Source of the DNA: Methylococcus sp. Mc7
GTDB lineage: Bacteria; Pseudomonadota; Gammaproteobacteria; Methylococcales; Methylococcaceae
Reading direction: 5' to 3'
DNA: 64,000 bases
Assembly (NCBI RefSeq): GCF_019285515.1
Contig: NZ_CP079095.1
Location: forward strand, 2,388,501 to 2,452,500
The notes beneath the pieces were generated by a model, which worked only from the letters and a program-made list of their open reading frames with translations, searched no databases and was not told the origin of the DNA. A program made the translations under genes and the position numbers. Positions 34,529 to 45,100 of the stretch are shown one piece after another; within the stretch, counting starts at the first letter, position 1, and the number at the start of each line of letters is the position of its first letter.

Positions 34529-36181
34529 ATGGATCACATGCAAGAAACAATGTCGCGGAGCCGCACCGGTATCCTTGCCGGCTTTAGCTTCTGTCTTGCC
34601 TTGGCTGCATCCCTGGCAAATGCCGACCCGGCCGGCGACGCTGCCGAAAAGGGCGCCTTGCCTGACGCGGCGGCCGAGCAGTCCCCGGCTTTCGACGTCT
34701 GGGAGTACCGGGTCGAAGGCAATTCCGTGCTCGATCAGAGAGTGGTCGAAAAGACCGTCTACGGATTTCTGGGGCCGGGCAAGTCGATCGGCGACGTCGA
34801 AAGCGCGCGCGCAGCCCTGGAAAAGGCCTACCACGACGCCGGCTATTCGGCGGCGCTGGTGGACATCCCCGAACAGGACGTCGACGAGGGCGTGGTGATC
34901 CTCAAGGTCAGCGAGGGCAAGGTTGACCGGCTGAAAGTGACCGGATCGAGATATTTCTCCCTCGGCCACATCAAGGAAAAAGTGCCGGCCCTGGCCGAGG
35001 GCCAGCCGCTCAACATGCCCGCCGCGCAGGAGCAGCTTAGCAAGCTCTCGTCGGAGAATGCGGACCGCACCGTGACGCCCGTCATGCGCGCCGGCAACAC
35101 CCCCGGCACGGTGGAGGTGGAACTGTCGGTGGACGACCAGCTTCCCCTGCACGCGGGGCTGGAATTCAACGGCCGCAACAGCGTCGACACCAGCCGCACC
35201 CGGTTGATCGCCTCGGCGCGCTACGACAACCTCTGGCAGTTGAACCACAGCGCCTCGCTGCAGTTCCAGATTTCCCCCGAAAACACGGATAACGTGCAGG
35301 TCTGGTCGGGCACCTACGTGATGCCCATGGACATCTTCGATTCCGACGCCCGCATGGTCTTCTACGGCATCGGCCTCAATTCGAAAAGCGGCGTGTCGAC
35401 GGTCGGCGCCCTCAATGTGGTGGGCGACGGTGAAATCTTCGGGCTCCGCTGGATCAAGCCCCTCCCGCGCCTGGCGAAGGATCTCGGGCATTACGCGACC
35501 ATCGGCTGGGATTACAAGAACTTCGGTCAGGCCATCCTGTCCGACACCGACACCCTGATGGCACCCATCAGCTATTCGCCCTTCATGGCCGGCTACGACG
35601 CCAGCCTCGGGTACGAGGACGGATCGTTCAGCCAGCTCAACCTCGAAACCCATTTCCTGTTCTGGGGCGATTACCAGGAATTCGAGGACAGGCGCTTCGG
35701 CGCGACCCCCAACTACGTCTACCTGAAAGGCGACGTGAGACACCGGCAGATGCTGCCGGAGGACCTGTCCATGCAGGTACGGCTGACCGGACAGGTCACC
35801 AATGTGCCCCTCATCAGCAACGAGCAGATGGGAGCCGGCGGCATGTTCAGCGTGCGCGGCTACCACGAGGTCGAACGGCTGGGCGACAACGGCGTCAACG
35901 GCTCGCTGGAGTTCTACAGCCCGGACCTCGGCAAACATCTTTACGAAGGCATGGGGCTGCTGCGGTTCCTCGTCTTCGGCGACCTCGCCTACCTCTGGGT
36001 CAAGGACGCATTGCCCGACCAGCCCCAGCACTTCAGCCTGGCCAGCACCGGCGCCGGATTCAACATCGAGCTGTGGCGAAAGCTCAACGGCACCCTGTTC
36101 TGGTCCTATCCCTTCACCAGGACGGAAAGCGTCGCGGTCGGTGAAACCCGCGTCGATTTCCGCATCGCTTACGATTACTGA
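34529..36181 (+). CDS. Two-partner secretion transporter (ShlB/FhaC/HecB family)
   Basis: The protein of about 550 residues has a signal peptide (FSFCLALAASLANA), POTRA-type domains (VWEYRVEGNSVLDQRVVEK, LEKAYHDAGYSAALVDIPEQ, VVILKVSEGKVDRLKVTG), and a 16-strand-type barrel with the L6 signature VRGY (in GGMFSVRGYHEVERLG) and a C-terminal aromatic strand (VDFRIAYDY). It exports the large haemagglutinin-type protein encoded 13 bases downstream. Alternative starts are TTG 34511, ATG 34538 and ATG 34550. The last 126 bases are duplicated at 15151-15276. Confidence 0.92.
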   Translation: MDHMQETMSRSRTGILAGFSFCLALAASLANADPAGDAAEKGALPDAAAEQSPAFDVWEYRVEGNSVLDQRVVEKTVYGFLGPGKSIGDVESARAALEKAYHDAGYSAALVDIPEQDVDEGVVILKVSEGKVDRLKVTGSRYFSLGHIKEKVPALAEGQPLNMPAAQEQLSKLSSENADRTVTPVMRAGNTPGTVEVELSVDDQLPLHAGLEFNGRNSVDTSRTRLIASARYDNLWQLNHSASLQFQISPENTDNVQVWSGTYVMPMDIFDSDARMVFYGIGLNSKSGVSTVGALNVVGDGEIFGLRWIKPLPRLAKDLGHYATIGWDYKNFGQAILSDTDTLMAPISYSPFMAGYDASLGYEDGSFSQLNLETHFLFWGDYQEFEDRRFGATPNYVYLKGDVRHRQMLPEDLSMQVRLTGQVTNVPLISNEQMGAGGMFSVRGYHEVERLGDNGVNGSLEFYSPDLGKHLYEGMGLLRFLVFGDLAYLWVKDALPDQPQHFSLASTGAGFNIELWRKLNGTLFWSYPFTRTESVAVGETRVDFRIAYDY

Positions 36182-36194
36182 CCGGGAAACGAGC

Positions 36195-39100
36195 ATGACG
36201 ACCCGCGAACCTGCAACCCGCAAAGCAAATCTTCCGCCGACCGACATCAGCCTCAAGCCGCTGGCTTCGTCCATCCGCACCGTGCTGGCCGGCGCCTTCC
36301 TCGCGGGCGGGGCCGCTCAGGCCGGCAGCCTGCCGGTGCCCGCCGGCGTCTTCGTATCGAGCGGCAGCGCCAACCAGTCGATCGCCGGCAATATGATGAC
36401 GATCAACCAGCACTCCGACCGCGCCATCCTGAACTGGAAGAGCTTCAACGTCGGCGCGGAAAACACCGTGCAGTTCAAGCAGCCGTCGGCCTCGTCCATC
36501 GCCCTCAACCGCATCTACCAGAACGATCCCAGCCGCATCTTCGGCAAGCTCTCCGCCAACGGCCAGGTTTACCTGCTCAACCAGAACGGATTTCTGTTCG
36601 GCAAGGGCTCGCAAGTCGACGTCAACACCCTCCTGGTCAGTACGCTGAACATCACCGACGACACCTTCCAGCGCGGCATCACCAAGGTCGTCGACCAGGA
36701 CGGACGCGCGGCGCTGGTGGGTGACGGCAAGGTTTACCGGCTCGACGAACAGGGCAATTTCGTCCTCGACGAGAAGGGAAACCGCACCAAGATCGGCATC
36801 GAATTCGCCGAAGGCTCCTCCGTCAAGACCGCCAAATCCGGCCGTATCATCGCCGCAGGCCCTTCCGTGGTGAACAAGGGCGACCTCTCTGCGCCGGACG
36901 GCCAGATTCTCCTCATCGCCGCCACCGACAAGGTCTATCTGCAGGAAGCCGGCAAGGATTCCAACCTGCGCGGGCTCCTCGTCGAAGTCGGAACCGGCGG
37001 CGAAGTCGCCAACATCGGTAAGGCGCTGGCGGAGCGCGGCAACGTGACGCTGATGGGCTTCGCGGTGAACCAGCAGGGCCGGGTGTCGGCGACCACCTCG
37101 GTGCGGGTCAACGGCTCGGTGCGGCTCCTGGCGCGGGAAGGCGCCAGCGTGCGCCGCGAGGGCGACGCCTGGCTGCTGCAGGCGAACCGCACCAAGCGCA
37201 CGGCCGAACTGGACGACGGCCTGGGCACCAAGGCCACGGTCAACCTGAAAGGCGGCAGCAAGACCTCGGCGAATCCGGACCTGAACGACCAGGCCACCGC
37301 CGTGGATGGCCAGTCGCAGGACGCTTCCTGGGTGGAGATCATGGGGCACCAGGTCCGGATCGGGAACGGCGCGCAACTCATCTCCCGCTCCGGCAAGGTA
37401 ACGGTGACGGCGACCGAGAACCCCGCCAACCCCGGTCTCGACAACGTCAAGAACGACGCCCGCGTCTATGTCGACAAGGGCGCGAGGATCGACGTATCGG
37501 GTATCAAGGATGTGAGTGTGCCGATGGAGCGCAACGTGGTGACGGTCGAACTCCGCAGCAACGAACTGCGCGACTCGCCCCTGCAGCGCGACGGCGTGCT
37601 TTACGCGCAGAAGATACGGGTCGACATCCGCAAGGGCACGCCGATCGCCGACATCTCCGGCGAACTGGAGCGCATCGCCCGCACCGTGGCCGAACGTAGC
37701 ACCACCGGCGGCACGCTCAAGCTGGCATCGGAAGGCGACGCCATCCTGCGGCGCGGCGCGCTGCTGGACTTTTCCGGCGGATCGGTGGCCTACCGCTCCG
37801 GCTACATCGACACCACCCAGCTGCTGACACCGGACGGCAAGACGGTGGACATCGGCAGCGCCGACCCGAACCAGACCTATGCCGGCATCTTCGGCCAGGT
37901 CTCCCAGAAATTCAAAGCCTGGAACATCACCAAGACCTGGGACGTCATCGGCCCCAGGAACCTGGGACGCTACGAACAGGGCTACGTGGAAGGCAAGGCC
38001 GCTGGCAAGCTCGACATCAAGGCGGCGGCGCTGGCGCTGGAAGCCGAGATGCGCGGCGCCTCGATCGCCGGTCTCCATCAGCGCGAAGCGGGAACCCAGC
38101 CCGCCGGCGGCACCCTGAAGATCGACCTCGCGCGCAGCCCCGACAGCACCCAATCCGTGATTTTCGGCGGAGCTTCGGCGGCTCTCGGCGTCGGCAAGGA
38201 CGAGCCGTTTCCCCAGGATCCGGGGAAACCCGGCCAGCCCGCCGCCCTGGTCCTGTCCGGCGACAAGCTGCGCAACTCCGGCATCATGTATGCCGACATC
38301 AAGACCAACGGCAAGGTCGCCATCCGCTCCGGCGAGAACCTCACCATGACCGACGGGGGCAGCCTGGCGCTCAGCGGCGGTGAAATCAAGGTCGACGGAA
38401 CGATCACGGCCCACGCCGGCGAAGTCGATCTCTCGACCCGGCTCACCAGCGCCACCCAGGGCAAGCTGTCCGGCGCCATCGACCTGGCCTCCGGTGCCGC
38501 CATCGACGTCAGCGGCCAGTGGATCAACGACCGTCCGGCGGACGCCACCGGTAACAGCGTGCAGGACCGTAGCCGCGTGCTGGTGAACGGCGGATCCGTT
38601 TCGGTGAAGGCCGAAGGCGACGTCAGTCTCGCCGCCGGCAGCCGCATCGACGTCAGCGGCGGCGCGCGGCGCACCGGCAATGACAGCTTCAGGGCCGGCG
38701 ACGCCGGGAGCATCAGCCTGGAAGCCGCGGCGGTCGACGGCTCGGACCTCAAGCTGAAAGGCACGCTCGAAGGCTATGCCTTCGCCGGCGGCAAAGGCGG
38801 GTCGCTGAGCCTCGTCTCCGACCAGGTGATCCTGGGCAGAGCCGCGGACGCCGAGATCGCCGAAGGCGCCGACCCGCTCGTCCTCAACCCGGATTTCTTC
38901 GGCCAGGGCGGCTTCGCGCATTATTCCGTGGGTTCCAACAAGAGCGGGGTCATCGTCACCGATGGGACCAACATCCAGCTAAGCGTCAAGAACCGGGTCC
39001 TCGATCCGGATGCCGTCCGCCGCGTCAGTGGTTCGGATTTCCTAAACTTCGCTCAAGTCAAGCTGCTGTCGGAGTTTTCGCGCGAGGCCGGCGAACTCGA

Positions 39101-42100
39101 TCTGGTACTGGCCCAGAAAGTCGGGCAGGGCGGAAAAGACGCGGCGGTGCGCATCGGGGAGGGGGCGGCGATCCGTACCGATGCGGGTGGCAGGATCTCG
39201 CTGCAATCGGACTCCAGCATCTTCATGAACGGGGCGCTCGAAGCCGCCGGCGGCGACGTGGCGATGACCGTCACGCCGCCCGCCGGCACCGACCTCGCCT
39301 TCAAGGCGGACCAGGGTGTCTGGATCGGTTCCGGCGCGCGGGTGGACGTGTCCGGCACGGCACTGCTCTACAGCGACCGGCCGGACCACGTGACCGGCAA
39401 GGTGTTGAACGGCGGAACCATTACCCTGCACGCCGACCGCGGCTTCGTCGTGGCGGACGAAGGCTCGGAACTCGACGTTTCGGGGACGCAGGGACGCCTG
39501 GACGTGCCGGTCAGGGGACCGAACGGCGCCATCTCCCAGGAACGCCGGCAGATCGCCTCCTCCGGCGGCAACATCGGGATCCGCGCCGCCGAGGGCATCC
39601 AGCTCTACGGCAAACTGGAAGGACGGGCCGGTGACGGAGCCGGCGCCGCGGGCGGCGGGCTGTCGCTGGAACTCAATCCCAACACCCGCGCCGAGCCTGA
39701 CGAGATCGGGCTGGGCCAGACGCCCTTCCCCAAGGTTCCCAGCGTGATATCGCTGGCCCAGTCCGGACCCGGCGGGACGGCGACGGTCCAGGGCGAGGCG
39801 GTGGCGTCCAACCGCTACGGCCAGGCGGTGCTGAGCGCGGGCCAAGCGGAACGCGGCGGCTTCGGCGAGCTGACGCTGCGCACGCCGAGCCGCATCGAAC
39901 TGGCCAGCGGCGTCAACCTGCACACCGAGCGCAGCATCGTGCTCGACGCGCCGGTGCTGGTCTTCGCGCCCGCCGCCGGAGCCACCGCCGGCAAGGTGTC
40001 GCTCGACTCCGCCTATGTCGCGCTCGGTTCGACGCAGACCCGGCCGGGCAACGCGGCCCCGATCGCCGGCAACGGCGGCCTGCAAGTCAACGCCGGCCTG
40101 ATCGACCTGGTCGGCACCACCGCGCTCCAGGGCTTCGACGGCGCCGACCTGAAAAGCTCCGGCGACCTGCGCCTGATCGGCGTGCGCACGACCCAGCAGG
40201 AGCGGGACTTCCTGGGCGAGTTCCTGGCGGCCGGCGATCTCACCCTGACCGCGGACCAGGTCTATCCCTCGACCCTGAGCGAATTCCGGATCGCCGTGAG
40301 AGGCACGACCGACGGAACGCTCACGATCAAGCCGGGCGATTCGAACGGCGGAACGGTGCTCTCCGCCGGCGGCAAGCTGACGCTGGAAGCCCCGAACATC
40401 GTCCAGGGCGGCACCGTGAAGGCACCGCTCGGTGAGCTGAACTTCCAGGCCTCCAAGCGCCTCGAGCTGGCCGCGGGCAGCGTCACCTCCAATTCGGCCA
40501 AGGGTGCGATCATTCCGTTCGGCCGCACCCAGGGCGGGCTGGACTGGATCTACCCGCTAGGAGACCAGAACCTCGTCTTTACCGCGCCGCCGGAAAAGAA
40601 ACTGGTGCTCGACGGTCCAAAGGTCGACATCGCCGACGGCTCGGTGATCGACACCCAGGGCGGCGGCGACCTGTTCGCCTTCGAATTCGTGCCGGGGCCG
40701 GGTGGTTCGTATGATCTGCTCGACCCCGCCAGCAAAGGCTATCAGGAAGCCTATGCCATCCTGCCTTCGTTCAAGGGTACGACGGCCCCCTACGATCCGC
40801 TGGAATCCGCGAACTCTGGCCTGAAGGTCGGAGACAGCGTCTATCTCTCCGGCGGCGGCGGACTCAAGGCCGGCTACTATGTCCTGCTGCCGGCCCATTA
40901 CGCGCTCCTCCCCGGCGCCTATCTGGTGACCCCCGACAAGAACGCCACCGACATCGTGCCGGGTCTCAACCTGCAACGCGCCGACGGCGCCCCGATCGTC
41001 GCCGGGTACCGGACCGTTTCCGGCACGGGCATACGCGATGCGCTCTGGAGCGGCTTCGCGGTGGAACCCGGAAGCGCCGCCCGGACCCGCGCCGAATACT
41101 CGACCTACGGCGCCAACGACTTCTTTTCCGCCAAGGCGGCCAAGAACGAGGCGGCCGTGCCCTATCTTCCGCGCGACGCGGGCGCCATGCTCATCTCGGC
41201 GGAAACGGCGTTGGGCCTGGACGGCCGGGTGTCGGCCAAGGCCGGCGCGAAAGGCCGTGGCGGACGCCTCGACATCGACGCCGCCAACATCGCCATCGTC
41301 TCCGAGGGCAAGGCCGGACAGACGACGGGCAACACCATCAAGCTGGTCGCGGAGAAGCTCAACGGCCTGGGCGTAGCCAGCATCGCGATCGGCGGCGTGC
41401 GCAGCGGCGAAGACGGCACCGTCACTGTCGACACCCACGCCTCGAACATCTCCCTGGAGCAGAACGCCAGGCTCAAAGGCGCCGAATTCATCCTCACCGC
41501 CAAGGACAACATCACCCTCGCGAAGGGTTCCGGCATCACCGCCGAAGGCTCCTCCAAGGGCACCGGCACGCCGGAGGTCTACAAGCTCGGCGGCGACGCC
41601 GCTTTCCTGCGGGTATCGTCTTCCGACCAGGCCGACCTCCAGCGCAACGGCGTCTCGGGGCGCACCGGCTCGATCAGCATCGGCTCGGGCGCGACCCTGG
41701 CCACGTCTAATTCCATGATCGTCGATGCCACGGCGGACATGGACCTTTCCGGCAAGCTCCTGGCCCAGGGCGGATCGGTGTCGCTGGGCGCCAGCCGGAT
41801 CGGCCTGGGCGCCGACGCCAGCTTCCAGAACGGCCTGGCACTGAGCCAGGCGGCGCTGAACGCCCTCCAGGCGAACGAGCTGCGCCTGAACAGCGGCAGC
41901 GACATCAGCCTGTTCGGCGCGGTCGAACTGGCATCGCAGCGCGTCGTCCTGCGCTCGGGCGGGCTCCTGGGATTCGACAACGCCGGCCAGACCGCCAGCA
42001 TCAAAGCCGGCGACATCCGCCTGGAGAATCCGCTCGATGTGAAAACCAGCCAAACCGGCAACGGCACCGGCACCCTCTCGCTGGTCGCCGACACCATCGA

Positions 42101-45100
42101 ACTGGGCGAAGGCGCCTACGCGCTCAAGGGCTATTCCAACGTGAATCTCGAAGCCGGCAAGGCGATCGTCGGCTCGGGTTCGGGCACGCTGACCGCATCG
42201 GCCGACCTCGACTTCAACACCGCCGTCGTCACCGGCGACCGCGGGGCGGACACACGGATCGACGCCACCGGCCACGCGGTCGGCATCCGGTCCTCCGGCC
42301 CCGCTCCGGCCGCGGCCGACGCGCTGGGCGCCCAGTTGTCGATCACTGCGGACAGCATCCGGAACACCGGAACGATTTCGCTCAAGTCCGGCGTCGTCAA
42401 GCTCGATGCGCTGAAAGGCGACGTGGTCCTCGCCGCAGGCTCGAACATCGACGTTTCCGGCCGGAAAGTGAGCATCGGCAACGCCAGCATCGCGACCGCC
42501 GGCGGCGCGGTGGAACTCTCCAGCCGGATCGGCAACGTCGCGCTGGAATCCGGCGCCAGGCTCGCGCTCAACGGAAGCAAGGGCGGCGAGCTGGTGGTGT
42601 CCGCGGCAGCGGGCGGATTCCGGTTCGAAGGCGGCGTCGACGCCCAGGGCGCGGAACGCGGCGGCCGTTTCGCTCTCGACGTCCGTGCCCTGGAGAACGA
42701 TGGCGACGTGGGCGGGATGGCCGGCAAGCTCGCATCGGCCGGATTCAGCGACGGCGTCAGCCTCAGGACGCGCATCGGAGACCTGCACCTGAATGCGGTC
42801 GACACCGTGGCGGCGCGCACGGTCGAACTCGGGGCCGACCAGGGTTCCGTCCGGATAGACGGCAGCCTGAAGGCCCAAGGCGACAACGCCAGGCTGGACC
42901 TCAAGGCCGGCAGCGGCCTGACCCTGGCGGCGGGCGCCGACCTGGAAGCGCACGGCAGCGCAGAACAGGGCGGCCGGATCACGCTGGAATCCCTGGGCCA
43001 AGGGCCGCAGGGCGGGATTACGGTGGCATCGGGCGCCCGCATCGACGTGAGCGCCGCCGACGGCTCCGCCAACGGTGCCCTGAATCTGCGCGCGCTGCGC
43101 ACCGATCAGGACGTCGCCGTCGCCGGAGACCTCGGATCGTCCGTGGCCGGCGCCGCCGAGACCACCGTGGAAGCGGTCCGCATCTACGATCACAGCGGCT
43201 CCATCGGCAGCACCGACATCGCCGCCTGGAAAACGGACACCGATGCCTACATGACCAACGCCGGCGCCATCGAAACCCGCCTGGGACTGCCGGGCGGCCT
43301 CAGGGCAGGCCTGGAGATCCGCAGCAGCGGCGACCTGACCCTGGGATCGGTGGGCTGGGATCTGGTCGACTGGCGCTATGACGGTCGTCCGGGCGTCTTG
43401 ACCCTGAAAGCCGGCGGCAAGCTCTCGATCGACGGCAAGCTCAGCGACGGCTTCCGCGACGAACCGAACGGCATCGACGTCTCGGGCCTGCTCGGCCCCG
43501 GTGCAACAGTCGCGGTGAAGGACATGCTGCAGACCGGCTTGTCCTGGAGCTACCGGCTGCAGGCCGGTACCGACGTGGTGGTCGGCGCCGACGTGGCGGT
43601 GCGGACCGGCACCGGCGACATCGACGTCGACGCCGGACGGGACGTGGTCCTGACCAATGCCGGTTCGTCCGTCTACACGGCGGGCCGTCCGACCGACACC
43701 CAGCGCTACGGCAATTTCAAGAACGGCTTCGTGGCCTTCCAGTTCTACGGCGAATATCCCGTGGACGGCGGAGACATCAGCATCAGCGCCGGCCGCGATG
43801 TGATCGGGGCCCGCACCGGCCAGTTCTTCGACGGCTGGCTGGTGCGGACCGGCAACTGGACGGAAGGCACGAGCCACCAGGGCGAGACGCCGACGGCCTG
43901 GGCCGTGGCGATCGGCGGACCGGTCGGCACCTCGGCGCAGCAGGGGAGCTTCCAGCAGAACGTCGGCGCGCTCGGCGGCGGCAACATCACGGTCGACGCC
44001 GGCCGGGACGTGTCCGACCTTTCGGCGGTCATCGCCACCACCGGCAAGCAGGTCGGCACCCCGTCCAAGCCGGACGTTCCGTCGGATACCGGGTTCAACA
44101 CCAACGAAGTGGAGATTTCCGGCGGCGGGAACCTGACCGTCAGCGCCGGCGGCGATGTCCTGGGCGGTACCTTCTATACCGGCAAGGGCGTCGGCGAGAT
44201 CAACGCGAGGGGAGCGATCAAGGGATCGGCGAACGGACTGGGGCCGGTCCTGGCGCTGGGAGACTCCCGGTTCAGCCTGAGCGCCGGCCAGGACATCGAG
44301 CTGGGCGCGGCCATCAACCCCACCATCATCAACAGCACCAGCGCCCGCAACTTCTTCTTCACCTATTCGGGCCGGAGCGGTATCGCCCTGGAATCGCTGG
44401 CCGGGGACGTCCGGATACAGAACGACATTCCGGGGATGGTCAGCGCCGTGAACAAGCTGCGCAGCGCCCGGAACCAGCTCAGCTTCCCCGGCGCTTCGCT
44501 GAGCGCACTCAGCGTGTATCCGGCCTCGCTCGACGTCACCGCGCTGCAGGGCGACATCGTACTGGAACGGAGCTTCACCACCTATCCCGCCGCCAAGGCG
44601 AGCTTCAACCTGATGGCGGGCGGAAACATCGGAAGCGGTTCGATGGGTGATAACGTCAACGTCACTCAGTCGGACGCCGACCCCGCTCTCCTGCCCGGAA
44701 TCGCCAATCCCACCCGGAGCTGGGACGATGCCTCGCAAAGGCTGCAGCCCTTCGGCGCCCCGAACCTGATCCATGCCCAGGTTCCCGTCCATCGCGGCGA
44801 CGCCGAGGCAGCAAGAATATACGCAAATGGCAACATCGCCTCGGTCGATCCTCTGCTCCTCGTCCTGCCCAAGGCGGTGGACGTCATGGCGGGCCGCGAC
44901 CTGTTCGACGTCAGCCTGCACGTACAGCACCCCGACTATGCGATGTCCACCGTCACCGCGGGGCGGGACATTCGTTTCACTTCTCCGCGCAACGCGCAGG
45001 GCAACCTGGTGAACCTGACTCGCGAAGTCCGGCTGTCGGGCCCCGGCCAACTCTGGGTCAGCGCGGGAAGGAACATCGACCTGGGCGCGTCAGAGGGCAT

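Noticed and set aside
36114-38921. Open frame of 935 codons on the minus strand
   Set aside because: It lies antisense to the transporter end and the exoprotein gene; its composition (Gly, Val, Asp, His rich) is the mirror of a high-GC coding strand and no family pattern is seen.
40557-45050. Open frame of 1497 codons on the minus strand
   Set aside because: It is antisense to the beta-helix repeats of the exoprotein gene; the length results from high G+C and regular repeat codons, not from a gene.
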